A DNA stretch of 64,000 bases, from positions 54,599 through 118,598 of the forward strand of contig QCJH01000002.1 in the NCBI GenBank assembly GCA_003216155.1, in the 5' to 3' direction. Positions within the stretch are counted from its first letter, which is position 1; each line of letters begins with the position of its first letter. The notes under the pieces were generated by a model. It worked only from the letters and a program-made list of their open reading frames with translations, was not told the origin of the DNA and did no database searches. Source of the stretch: Prochlorococcus sp. AG-409-A19 (GTDB lineage: Bacteria; Cyanobacteriota; Cyanobacteriia; PCC-6307; Cyanobiaceae). This document shows positions 1-8,396 of the stretch, in pieces. The position numbers were made by a program, and so were the translations under genes.

Positions 1-110
1 TACCAATTACAGAAGGCAAACTTCTATTAGGAAAGTTTCAAGATGCAATTCTTGTTGAGTTAGATGGTCCAAGGAAACGTAATATCTCAATCTACTTGAG
101 GAATAATTAA
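1..110 (+). CDS. YjbQ-family protein, 3' fragment (left-arm copy)
   Basis: This is the last 35 codons plus stop of the gene found complete at 9293-9751 on the minus strand. The 5' part lies outside the window. It is identical to the mirrored part of the full copy and most likely exists only through the palindrome artefact. Confidence 0.8.
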   Translation, partial: PITEGKLLLGKFQDAILVELDGPRKRNISIYLRNN

Positions 111-256
111 TCACCAAGCTAAAAAATAGAAAAGCAAAATAGTCAAATCCCCAATCATCTCCTATTCGTAAAAGAAATCAAAAGAATATTCTCTTATATT
201 TGATATTTGCTGACTTTATGGGAAGATTGACATCGAGTTTATTTTCCAAAATCTAG

Positions 257-1006
257 GTGCTATCTTTAATCCCATACTTAAACCCATTTAGTCCATTAAA
301 AACAAAAAAGATCAGAACACCCTGGGGTAGCCTGAAACCTAAGGTAGATATATTCCCAGTACTATATCTGTTAATTATCTATGGCTTCGTATATATTCTT
401 CCATACGGAAGAAATGTCATAGGTATTAGCTGGTTCGACTGGTTCAGAAGTGAAGATGGTCCTTTAGAGTGGTTTCAATTTCTAGCTTACTCTGGGGCAT
501 TCATATTCGCTTCAATTGTTCTATGGAAAAAAAGAAAGAAAGGAATAAATAAAACCTGGATAATATGGCTTTTATTAGCATTATTATGCTTTTTTGTGGC
601 TGGTGAGGAAATTAGTTGGGGAGAAAGGATAACAGGTATAGGACTAGATTCATTACGAGCAATAAACAAACAAGGAGAGTCCAATATACATAACATCAGG
701 TTCTTCCATAATATATTATTAGACCCTTCATTCCATTTCTCCTGCATCTTATTTGGCTGGCTTGGCTGGAGATTATGGCCACAAATAGATGCGTTCCCAT
801 CAAAAGAATACTCTCTTTATTTTCTCTTTGTAGCCTTATTCTTCTTTTATTTTGACATTTCATACTCATCTACAATAAAGCAGGTCCGTAATGATCAAGA
901 GATTTTTGAGGTTTTAATGTCCTTAGGGCTTCTACTTCACTGTTGGAGAAGTGCATTCCCAAGCACGTCGATAAAAAAAACAAGGTTAACAGAAAGGTCT
1001 AAATAA
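257..1006 (+). CDS. EEISWG-motif membrane protein (left-arm copy)
   Basis: Mirror copy of the 249-aa gene at 8397-9146, identical in translation; see that entry for the description. It is probably not an independent gene if the palindrome is a chimera. Confidence 0.7.
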   Translation: MLSLIPYLNPFSPLKTKKIRTPWGSLKPKVDIFPVLYLLIIYGFVYILPYGRNVIGISWFDWFRSEDGPLEWFQFLAYSGAFIFASIVLWKKRKKGINKTWIIWLLLALLCFFVAGEEISWGERITGIGLDSLRAINKQGESNIHNIRFFHNILLDPSFHFSCILFGWLGWRLWPQIDAFPSKEYSLYFLFVALFFFYFDISYSSTIKQVRNDQEIFEVLMSLGLLLHCWRSAFPSTSIKKTRLTERSK

Positions 1007-1104
1007 TCTGATAGTTTTCACTAACCAAATAATAAGGTTAAGAGTTAATTGCCGAAATCAAAATACTATAAATATATCTATAAGATTGACCTGTAAGTAA
1101 GTTT

Positions 1105-1482
1105 TCAGAAAACATCCTTTAAGGAATAAAACAACCATTTGAAGAACTTAAATGGATTAAGTACAAAATAAAGCCCAGAGTCTCCTTTTGAAAGTCCTGA
1201 AGACATTATTTCTTCAATATTAGCGGTTTCCGTATAACCATTGGATTCTTCTAAATCACCCTCAATTTCTTCACGAAAGAACCAATATATAGAACCATCG
1301 CTTAATTCTAAAATATAACCCAATCCCTTCCCATCAGTCATTCTATGATCTAATATCTTGCCGAAGGGATTATTCATCAGAAGCGCAAAAAGATTCTCTG
1401 GTATAGAATCCCTCAAACGATTTAGATCTACCCTCACAGTAGAATTTATTTTCTCTAGCGGAAATGGTTTATTCATGTCCAA
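1105..1482 (-). CDS. DUF2862/PetP-like protein (left-arm copy)
   Basis: Mirror copy of the 125-aa gene at 7921-8298, identical in translation. See that entry. Confidence 0.65.
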   Translation of the reverse strand: MDMNKPFPLEKINSTVRVDLNRLRDSIPENLFALLMNNPFGKILDHRMTDGKGLGYILELSDGSIYWFFREEIEGDLEESNGYTETANIEEIMSSGLSKGDSGLYFVLNPFKFFKWLFYSLKDVF

Positions 1483-1644
1483 TACCTCTAGAAATTCCTT
1501 GGAATCTAAAACATTTAAAGATTAACCCAACTTGAATCAATAAACTTCCTAAAATAAATTCAAGATTAATCGCTTCATCAAAATGACCTTCCGCTAAAAG
1601 CATTCCTATCCGTTAATGCTGAATTACCTCTTTATTAAAGCACT

Positions 1645-2040
1645 ATGGATGTCTTCCATTATCTCATTGCTCTAGCACTAATCGAGCTAGATGGTAAACG
1701 TGCAATGCCACTAGGGGGAAAATCCTTGAAAGAACCTATCCCTTTAGGGACATTACCAAGCAATAAAGCTGAAAAAGTCTCGTTAGAACTTTTGTTGCGA
1801 CTTATGGAACTTACTGATCGTGGTGATTTGAAAAAAGCAGCTGGTAATAGAAGTTTGTTATTAGTCAAAATCCCCATGGAACCTATGCAAGATAAACTAC
1901 CTGGTATTAAATCTCATTGGCTAGAGACAGGTAATACAGATGAATTCCTTGCCGAGCTTAAGAGCCTCAGTCAAGGTCTATGGAGTATTAGTTTCAAAAG
2001 GTATGAAGGAATTTGTTTTAATGAAATCTCAGAAGCCTAA
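1645..2040 (+). CDS. Hypothetical protein, 131 aa (left-arm copy)
   Basis: Mirror copy of the gene at 7363-7758, identical in translation. See that entry. Confidence 0.65.
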   Translation: MDVFHYLIALALIELDGKRAMPLGGKSLKEPIPLGTLPSNKAEKVSLELLLRLMELTDRGDLKKAAGNRSLLLVKIPMEPMQDKLPGIKSHWLETGNTDEFLAELKSLSQGLWSISFKRYEGICFNEISEA

Positions 2041-2692
2041 GGAAAGCTCAACTAGATATTAAAAACCAAAGTATTTTTTTTCTTTAAAGGCTTCTTTTTC
2101 AGGATCTCAACCATCCAAACTTATATGATTCCTTGCAAAAAGTAAACGAGCTAAACTAGTTTTCTCTCTACAAGATGTATATGATTACACATAATCTTAA
2201 CCAAAGTGAAGCACAAAGCATAGCAAAATGTCTTGGATAATTAATAATGACAAGAATTCCACTCTTTTGTAGTGAAAATTCAATTTGCTCCAGACTTCTT
2301 AGTAAAGGAATTTTCAATCTAAGATAACCATTAGTACTTTAGCTTCATTTTATTTAGTATTGATATAGGTAAATTATATTTATGCTCAACCTTAATAGAA
2401 TCATTTATTCCCCCTGCAAGCTACAAATATGCTCATACTCAAAATCCCGCAAAGTTTTTTTCAAGTCACATGTGAAAGTCTAGACGATTCCTTCAAAAGG
2501 CTTTATAAAGCCTTTTTCTATCTCTTGATTGTTGGATTTAATCTCATTATTTGCTTAAGCTTGACAGAAATAGAATCTTGGCTCTATAGATTCTTGATTT
2601 CAATGCAAGCTGTTTAGGTGGTCATTAAGTAATCTATATATTATGATGAATTAGATCTTAGTGAATAATTTCTCTACTTATAAAGTCTATAA

Positions 2693-2968
2693 ATGGAAAA
2701 TTACTTTTGTCCTTTTTGTTCCCCTAGATACCAGCAAACCCACAAGAAAACCAATAATGAATCAATATTATGCCGCTATTGCGGAGAAGAAATGATCAGG
2801 AGACCAATGATTCGTCCAACTCAAATCATTGGATTGCTAGCAGCTTCAGCATTCATCACTCCATTACTAGTAATGGTCCTTTCAATCTTTCATGATACGA
2901 ACCTTCTTAAACCAAAGGATTCATCAATTACAAGCCCATTAGTTAGTGGGACAATAAAGAACCTATGA
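2693..2968 (+). CDS. Zinc-ribbon membrane protein (left-arm copy)
   Basis: Mirror copy of the 91-aa gene at 6435-6710, identical in translation. Its stop overlaps the start of the 43-aa ORF at 2965 as ATGA, as in the other arm. Confidence 0.65.
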   Translation: MENYFCPFCSPRYQQTHKKTNNESILCRYCGEEMIRRPMIRPTQIIGLLAASAFITPLLVMVLSIFHDTNLLKPKDSSITSPLVSGTIKNL

Positions 2969-3096
2969 AATTCAAAGATCTTTCAAAGGCCCTCTCTGGA
3001 CTTGTACGCGGGCACACTCACGTCCCCTATAAAGGAAGCGCATACCAATTTAGATGTGATCTATTAAGTGCTAAGGCGAAATGCTCGGATTCCTAA
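2965..3096 (+). CDS. Small 43-aa ORF (left-arm copy)
   Basis: Mirror copy of the ORF at 6307-6438. See that entry for its evidence and doubts. Confidence 0.45.
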   Translation: MKFKDLSKALSGLVRGHTHVPYKGSAYQFRCDLLSAKAKCSDS

Positions 3097-3134
3097 GCCA
3101 AAGACTTACAATTACAGTCGATTAGACAAAGGCA

Positions 3135-4184
3135 ATGACAGCTACTGCTACTACTGCCCCAGCTACTAAAGGGAATGGGAGGAACGAGCTACCTCCTCAC
3201 CTTAACGAAAACTTGCTGACACCTCGTTTTTACACAACGGAATTCGAGAAGGCAGCAAAAACAGACCTCGAAATTGCTCGCCAGGACTTTGAGGCGATGT
3301 TCAAAGAAATGGAAGCGGACTATAACCTAAAGCACTTCGACAGAAAAGCTTCTCTAGACCGTCTTCAAGAACTTTCTCCTGAGGACAAAGCAGTTTATGA
3401 GAGTTACCTTGTACGTTCGGTAGTTTCTGAGTTTTCTGGCTTTTTACTATTCAAAGAGATCTCAAACCGGTTTAAAAAAGCTGGCAGAAAAGAACTCGGT
3501 CAGTTTTTCCAATTCCTAGCTAGAGATGAAGCCAGACATGCTGGATTCCTTGGTAGAGCATTAAAAGCAGAAGGCATAAATGTTGATCTTCCAAACTTAG
3601 GGAACAAAAGAGCAGCTACTTTCTTTCCTCTTAGCTGGGTTCTTTACTCTCTATACCTTTCCGAAAAAATTGGCTATTGGAGATACATTTTAATTAATAG
3701 GCACCTCGAATCAAATCCCGATAAAGCCTGCGCACCACTATTTGATTTTTTTGAACCATGGTGTCAGGACGAAAACCGTCATGGGGATTGCATCAACATG
3801 ATGATGCGCTGCTGGCCAGGTATGACAAAAGGCTTCCGAGGGAAATTACTAAGCCGTTTTTTCCTTTGGACTGTTTTTCTCACCCATACCCTCACAGTTT
3901 GCGAGAGAGGGGATTTTTATTCGCTCTTAGGAATTGACCCTGTGTTATTTGACGAAGAAGTCATAATTCAAACAAACAATACTTCCCGTAATGCCTTCCC
4001 ATGGGTATATAAATTTGATGATGGTAAGTTCCTGAAAATGCGTGTTCAAATCCTAAATGCGTTTCGTAATTGGAGAGAAAGCTCTGGCCTTGCCAAGCCA
4101 TTAGCTCTAAGCAAATTTGTCTCATTAATTATAAGACAATTTGCTCTGCCAATGGAAAAAACAAATGCGGTCAGGTACGGTTAA
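3135..4184 (+). CDS. acsF: Mg-protoporphyrin IX monomethyl ester cyclase (left-arm copy)
   Basis: Mirror copy of the 349-aa gene at 5219-6268, identical in translation. See that entry. It would be a second acsF only if the palindrome were real. Confidence 0.8.
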   Translation: MTATATTAPATKGNGRNELPPHLNENLLTPRFYTTEFEKAAKTDLEIARQDFEAMFKEMEADYNLKHFDRKASLDRLQELSPEDKAVYESYLVRSVVSEFSGFLLFKEISNRFKKAGRKELGQFFQFLARDEARHAGFLGRALKAEGINVDLPNLGNKRAATFFPLSWVLYSLYLSEKIGYWRYILINRHLESNPDKACAPLFDFFEPWCQDENRHGDCINMMMRCWPGMTKGFRGKLLSRFFLWTVFLTHTLTVCERGDFYSLLGIDPVLFDEEVIIQTNNTSRNAFPWVYKFDDGKFLKMRVQILNAFRNWRESSGLAKPLALSKFVSLIIRQFALPMEKTNAVRYG

Positions 4185-4271
4185 TAAAAGAGTAATCCTA
4201 AAAAATATCCAATAATAAAATTACAATGGAGATGAAAGAATTTATAGTATATTTTATGAAATAAATTTCGA

Positions 4272-4637
4272 TTAGAGATCAAAAGGCGAGCCATTTTTTG
4301 CCTTGACCTGACCCAAATAGTTACCAAATTGCATTTCATACACTTCATCTTCGTCTTGCGTCTCTAGTTCCAAAGGCCCAACCGCTTTAGCTACACAAAG
4401 AAGAGCATATCCTTTTGCTCGCATTTCTTCAGAAAGACCAATACCATCTTTTTGATCAATCTCTCCAGACAGAACTCTTACCGCACAGGTTGTACAGCAA
4501 CCATTCCTACACGAGAAAGGCAGTTTTTCTCCATGAGACTCAAAAGATCGCAGAATATATTCTCCTTCTGGTACCTCGAAAGTAATTATTCGACCATCTT
4601 TTCTATTGTGAATAGTGACCTTGTGAAGAGTTCTCAT
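4272..4637 (-). CDS. 2Fe-2S ferredoxin (left-arm copy)
   Basis: Mirror copy of the 121-aa ferredoxin at 4766-5131, identical in translation. The two copies are head-to-head around the palindrome centre, with start codons 128 bases apart. Confidence 0.8.
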   Translation of the reverse strand: MRTLHKVTIHNRKDGRIITFEVPEGEYILRSFESHGEKLPFSCRNGCCTTCAVRVLSGEIDQKDGIGLSEEMRAKGYALLCVAKAVGPLELETQDEDEVYEMQFGNYLGQVKAKNGSPFDL

Positions 4638-4680
4638 ATAATCACTATGCTATGGAAAAAGTTTGCTAGTAGTTAGTTGT

Positions 4681-4722
4681 GAAAGGATAGTATTGGATTA
4701 ATTAATCCAATACTATCCTTTC
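4681..4722. other. Symmetry centre of the giant palindrome
   Basis: The 42-bp centre is self-complementary about the 4701/4702 boundary and contains TTAATTAA in the middle. It sits between the starts of two head-to-head ferredoxin copies (4637 and 4766). A short natural self-complementary core would be a plausible place for a displaced strand to fold back and prime on itself during multiple-displacement amplification. The same geometry is expected at a replicated hairpin telomere, but no protelomerase gene is visible. Confidence 0.8.
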
Positions 4723-4765
4723 ACAACTAACTACTAGCAAACTTTTTCCATAGCATAGTGATTAT

Positions 4766-5131
4766 ATGAGAACTCTTCACAAGGTCACTATTCACAATAG
4801 AAAAGATGGTCGAATAATTACTTTCGAGGTACCAGAAGGAGAATATATTCTGCGATCTTTTGAGTCTCATGGAGAAAAACTGCCTTTCTCGTGTAGGAAT
4901 GGTTGCTGTACAACCTGTGCGGTAAGAGTTCTGTCTGGAGAGATTGATCAAAAAGATGGTATTGGTCTTTCTGAAGAAATGCGAGCAAAAGGATATGCTC
5001 TTCTTTGTGTAGCTAAAGCGGTTGGGCCTTTGGAACTAGAGACGCAAGACGAAGATGAAGTGTATGAAATGCAATTTGGTAACTATTTGGGTCAGGTCAA
5101 GGCAAAAAATGGCTCGCCTTTTGATCTCTAA
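4766..5131 (+). CDS. Plant-type 2Fe-2S ferredoxin
   Basis: A 121-aa soluble electron carrier. The [2Fe-2S] ligands fit the plant-type pattern C-x4-C-x2-C...C at Cys43, Cys48, Cys51 and Cys81, with an extra cysteine at 47. The acidic C-terminal part (QDEDEVYEMQFG) is expected of a ferredoxin that docks on partner enzymes. The protein is longer than the main photosynthetic ferredoxin (about 97-99 aa) because of N- and C-terminal extensions, so it is probably a specialised paralogue rather than PetF. It converges on acsF, which needs reduced ferredoxin in oxygenic phototrophs, with 87 bases between the stops. A functional partnership is inference only. Its upstream region is the palindrome junction, so its true promoter sequence is probably incomplete here. 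Confidence 0.9.
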   Translation: MRTLHKVTIHNRKDGRIITFEVPEGEYILRSFESHGEKLPFSCRNGCCTTCAVRVLSGEIDQKDGIGLSEEMRAKGYALLCVAKAVGPLELETQDEDEVYEMQFGNYLGQVKAKNGSPFDL

Positions 5132-5218
5132 TCGAAATTTATTTCATAAAATATACTATAAATTCTTTCATCTCCATTGTAATTTTATTATTGGATATTT
5201 TTTAGGATTACTCTTTTA

Positions 5219-6268
5219 TTAACCGTACCTGACCGCATTTGTTTTTTCCATTGGCAGAGCAAATTGTCTTATAATTAATGAGACAAATTTGCTTAGAGCT
5301 AATGGCTTGGCAAGGCCAGAGCTTTCTCTCCAATTACGAAACGCATTTAGGATTTGAACACGCATTTTCAGGAACTTACCATCATCAAATTTATATACCC
5401 ATGGGAAGGCATTACGGGAAGTATTGTTTGTTTGAATTATGACTTCTTCGTCAAATAACACAGGGTCAATTCCTAAGAGCGAATAAAAATCCCCTCTCTC
5501 GCAAACTGTGAGGGTATGGGTGAGAAAAACAGTCCAAAGGAAAAAACGGCTTAGTAATTTCCCTCGGAAGCCTTTTGTCATACCTGGCCAGCAGCGCATC
5601 ATCATGTTGATGCAATCCCCATGACGGTTTTCGTCCTGACACCATGGTTCAAAAAAATCAAATAGTGGTGCGCAGGCTTTATCGGGATTTGATTCGAGGT
5701 GCCTATTAATTAAAATGTATCTCCAATAGCCAATTTTTTCGGAAAGGTATAGAGAGTAAAGAACCCAGCTAAGAGGAAAGAAAGTAGCTGCTCTTTTGTT
5801 CCCTAAGTTTGGAAGATCAACATTTATGCCTTCTGCTTTTAATGCTCTACCAAGGAATCCAGCATGTCTGGCTTCATCTCTAGCTAGGAATTGGAAAAAC
5901 TGACCGAGTTCTTTTCTGCCAGCTTTTTTAAACCGGTTTGAGATCTCTTTGAATAGTAAAAAGCCAGAAAACTCAGAAACTACCGAACGTACAAGGTAAC
6001 TCTCATAAACTGCTTTGTCCTCAGGAGAAAGTTCTTGAAGACGGTCTAGAGAAGCTTTTCTGTCGAAGTGCTTTAGGTTATAGTCCGCTTCCATTTCTTT
6101 GAACATCGCCTCAAAGTCCTGGCGAGCAATTTCGAGGTCTGTTTTTGCTGCCTTCTCGAATTCCGTTGTGTAAAAACGAGGTGTCAGCAAGTTTTCGTTA
6201 AGGTGAGGAGGTAGCTCGTTCCTCCCATTCCCTTTAGTAGCTGGGGCAGTAGTAGCAGTAGCTGTCAT
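5219..6268 (-). CDS. acsF: Mg-protoporphyrin IX monomethyl ester oxidative cyclase
   Basis: Catalyses aerobic formation of the isocyclic fifth ring of chlorophyll, converting Mg-protoporphyrin IX monomethyl ester to divinyl protochlorophyllide. The 349-aa length suits the AcsF/ChlA/Ycf59 family. Diiron-site motifs are visible: an upstream glutamate region near residues 99-108, DEARH with Glu132 and His135, and DENRH with Glu213 and His216. The hydrophobic stretch near 164-185 fits a membrane-associated enzyme. The N-terminal 15 residues are a low-complexity Thr/Ala stretch, which is common in cyanobacterial AcsF, so I keep this ATG. The enzyme uses O2 and reduced ferredoxin, and a ferredoxin gene converges on it. 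Confidence 0.95.
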   Translation of the reverse strand: MTATATTAPATKGNGRNELPPHLNENLLTPRFYTTEFEKAAKTDLEIARQDFEAMFKEMEADYNLKHFDRKASLDRLQELSPEDKAVYESYLVRSVVSEFSGFLLFKEISNRFKKAGRKELGQFFQFLARDEARHAGFLGRALKAEGINVDLPNLGNKRAATFFPLSWVLYSLYLSEKIGYWRYILINRHLESNPDKACAPLFDFFEPWCQDENRHGDCINMMMRCWPGMTKGFRGKLLSRFFLWTVFLTHTLTVCERGDFYSLLGIDPVLFDEEVIIQTNNTSRNAFPWVYKFDDGKFLKMRVQILNAFRNWRESSGLAKPLALSKFVSLIIRQFALPMEKTNAVRYG

Positions 6269-6306
6269 TGCCTTTGTCTAATCGACTGTAATTGTAAGTC
6301 TTTGGC

Positions 6307-6438
6307 TTAGGAATCCGAGCATTTCGCCTTAGCACTTAATAGATCACATCTAAATTGGTATGCGCTTCCTTTATAGGGGACGTGAGTGTGCCCGCGTACA
6401 AGTCCAGAGAGGGCCTTTGAAAGATCTTTGAATTTCAT
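6307..6438 (-). CDS. Small 43-aa ORF coupled to the zinc-ribbon gene
   Basis: Begins MKFKDLSKALSGLVRGHTHV and ends AKCSDS. Its ATG overlaps the TGA of the upstream zinc-ribbon gene as ATGA, the usual signature of translational coupling. It lies just upstream of acsF on the same strand, 38 bases before the acsF start. The mid-section VPYKGSAYQFR loosely recalls the short YRG-x-Y motif of cyanobacterial DUF4278 proteins, but this is too weak for a family call. It could instead be a chance ORF within the acsF leader. Confidence 0.5.
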   Translation of the reverse strand: MKFKDLSKALSGLVRGHTHVPYKGSAYQFRCDLLSAKAKCSDS

Positions 6439-6710
6439 AGGTTCTTTATTGTCCCACTAACTAATGGGCTTGTAATTGATGAATCCTTTGGTTTAAGAAG
6501 GTTCGTATCATGAAAGATTGAAAGGACCATTACTAGTAATGGAGTGATGAATGCTGAAGCTGCTAGCAATCCAATGATTTGAGTTGGACGAATCATTGGT
6601 CTCCTGATCATTTCTTCTCCGCAATAGCGGCATAATATTGATTCATTATTGGTTTTCTTGTGGGTTTGCTGGTATCTAGGGGAACAAAAAGGACAAAAGT
6701 AATTTTCCAT
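6435..6710 (-). CDS. Zinc-ribbon protein with one membrane helix
   Basis: A 91-aa protein whose N-terminus holds two CxxC knuckles (Cys6/Cys9 and Cys27/Cys30), the layout of a small zinc ribbon. A hydrophobic helix follows at about residues 45-67 and then a short polar tail. It is probably a membrane-anchored protein with a cytoplasmic metal-binding head. It lies upstream of the 43-aa ORF and acsF on the same strand, so the three may share a transcript. I do not recognise a specific function. Confidence 0.75.
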   Translation of the reverse strand: MENYFCPFCSPRYQQTHKKTNNESILCRYCGEEMIRRPMIRPTQIIGLLAASAFITPLLVMVLSIFHDTNLLKPKDSSITSPLVSGTIKNL

Positions 6711-6785
6711 TTATAGACTTTATAAGTAGAGAAATTATTCACTAAGATCTAATTCATCATAATATATAGATTACTTAATGACCAC

Positions 6786-6974
6786 CTAAACAGCTTGCAT
6801 TGAAATCAAGAATCTATAGAGCCAAGATTCTATTTCTGTCAAGCTTAAGCAAATAATGAGATTAAATCCAACAATCAAGAGATAGAAAAAGGCTTTATAA
6901 AGCCTTTTGAAGGAATCGTCTAGACTTTCACATGTGACTTGAAAAAAACTTTGCGGGATTTTGAGTATGAGCAT
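6786..6974 (-). CDS. Doubtful 62-aa ORF
   Basis: The translation has a hydrophobic segment around residues 28-47 but no recognisable family. A perfect 22-bp palindrome (6887-6908) that looks like a transcription terminator lies inside it, which argues against coding. The mirror ORF in the left arm is 2429-2617. Kept as a low-confidence entry so that the stretch is not read as empty. Confidence 0.2.
   Translation of the reverse strand: MLILKIPQSFFQVTCESLDDSFKRLYKAFFYLLIVGFNLIICLSLTEIESWLYRFLISMQAV
6887..6908 (-). terminator. Terminator-like palindrome
   Basis: The sequence reads AAAAGGCTTTA then its exact reverse complement, an 11+11 bp palindrome. On the minus strand it ends in a short T-run (CCTTTTTCT). 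It may end transcripts from the minus-strand gene at 7363-7758. The mirror copy is at 2495-2516. Confidence 0.5.
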
Positions 6975-7362
6975 ATTTGTAGCTTGCAGGGGGAATAAAT
7001 GATTCTATTAAGGTTGAGCATAAATATAATTTACCTATATCAATACTAAATAAAATGAAGCTAAAGTACTAATGGTTATCTTAGATTGAAAATTCCTTTA
7101 CTAAGAAGTCTGGAGCAAATTGAATTTTCACTACAAAAGAGTGGAATTCTTGTCATTATTAATTATCCAAGACATTTTGCTATGCTTTGTGCTTCACTTT
7201 GGTTAAGATTATGTGTAATCATATACATCTTGTAGAGAGAAAACTAGTTTAGCTCGTTTACTTTTTGCAAGGAATCATATAAGTTTGGATGGTTGAGATC
7301 CTGAAAAAGAAGCCTTTAAAGAAAAAAAATACTTTGGTTTTTAATATCTAGTTGAGCTTTCC
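6975..7362. other. Intergenic stretch, no gene seen
   Basis: About 390 AT-rich bases between the doubtful 62-aa ORF and the 131-aa gene. I found no ORF with good composition and no tRNA. The left-arm mirror is 2041-2428. Confidence 0.5.
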
Positions 7363-7758
7363 TTAGGCTTCTGAGATTTCATTAAAACAAATTCCTTCAT
7401 ACCTTTTGAAACTAATACTCCATAGACCTTGACTGAGGCTCTTAAGCTCGGCAAGGAATTCATCTGTATTACCTGTCTCTAGCCAATGAGATTTAATACC
7501 AGGTAGTTTATCTTGCATAGGTTCCATGGGGATTTTGACTAATAACAAACTTCTATTACCAGCTGCTTTTTTCAAATCACCACGATCAGTAAGTTCCATA
7601 AGTCGCAACAAAAGTTCTAACGAGACTTTTTCAGCTTTATTGCTTGGTAATGTCCCTAAAGGGATAGGTTCTTTCAAGGATTTTCCCCCTAGTGGCATTG
7701 CACGTTTACCATCTAGCTCGATTAGTGCTAGAGCAATGAGATAATGGAAGACATCCAT
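7363..7758 (-). CDS. Hypothetical protein, 131 aa
   Basis: A soluble, probably globular protein of unknown function. It starts with a hydrophobic helix (MDVFHYLIALALIELDG) and continues with Leu/Lys-rich helical sequence (residues 40-70) and a mixed C-terminal half. There are no catalytic motifs I recognise. It is divergent from the DUF2862-like gene at 7921, with 162 bases between the starts, where promoters for both genes should lie. Composition and length support a real gene. Confidence 0.65.
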   Translation of the reverse strand: MDVFHYLIALALIELDGKRAMPLGGKSLKEPIPLGTLPSNKAEKVSLELLLRLMELTDRGDLKKAAGNRSLLLVKIPMEPMQDKLPGIKSHWLETGNTDEFLAELKSLSQGLWSISFKRYEGICFNEISEA

Positions 7759-7920
7759 AGTGCTTTAATAAAGAGGTAATTCAGCATTAACGGATAGGAA
7801 TGCTTTTAGCGGAAGGTCATTTTGATGAAGCGATTAATCTTGAATTTATTTTAGGAAGTTTATTGATTCAAGTTGGGTTAATCTTTAAATGTTTTAGATT
7901 CCAAGGAATTTCTAGAGGTA

Positions 7921-8298
7921 TTGGACATGAATAAACCATTTCCGCTAGAGAAAATAAATTCTACTGTGAGGGTAGATCTAAATCGTTTGAGGGATTCTAT
8001 ACCAGAGAATCTTTTTGCGCTTCTGATGAATAATCCCTTCGGCAAGATATTAGATCATAGAATGACTGATGGGAAGGGATTGGGTTATATTTTAGAATTA
8101 AGCGATGGTTCTATATATTGGTTCTTTCGTGAAGAAATTGAGGGTGATTTAGAAGAATCCAATGGTTATACGGAAACCGCTAATATTGAAGAAATAATGT
8201 CTTCAGGACTTTCAAAAGGAGACTCTGGGCTTTATTTTGTACTTAATCCATTTAAGTTCTTCAAATGGTTGTTTTATTCCTTAAAGGATGTTTTCTGA
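7921..8298 (+). CDS. DUF2862/PetP-like small protein
   Basis: A 125-aa protein. Residues about 15-75 resemble the small SH3-like DUF2862 family, to which the cyanobacterial cytochrome b6f-associated protein PetP belongs: an RLRDSIP segment, then KMTDG-type sequence (here HRMTDGKGLGYILELSDGS) and a terminal WFF-x-E-E-I-E. The C-terminal 35 residues are an extra extension ending in aromatic-rich sequence (FKFFKWLFYSL) that could contact a membrane. The family assignment is from memory of the motif. PetP function in b6f or linear electron flow should not be assumed for this paralogue. Confidence 0.65.
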   Translation: MDMNKPFPLEKINSTVRVDLNRLRDSIPENLFALLMNNPFGKILDHRMTDGKGLGYILELSDGSIYWFFREEIEGDLEESNGYTETANIEEIMSSGLSKGDSGLYFVLNPFKFFKWLFYSLKDVF

Positions 8299-8396
8299 AA
8301 ACTTACTTACAGGTCAATCTTATAGATATATTTATAGTATTTTGATTTCGGCAATTAACTCTTAACCTTATTATTTGGTTAGTGAAAACTATCAGA

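Noticed and set aside
1..4701. A true second copy of acsF, ferredoxin and neighbours (recent duplication)
   Set aside because: Zero divergence, exact head-to-head symmetry with no spacer and position at the window edge fit a chimera far better than a duplication.
4681..4722. Natural telomere of a linear chromosome
   Set aside because: No protelomerase or other linear-replicon gene is visible, and the known genomes of this group are circular. Kept only as a remote alternative.
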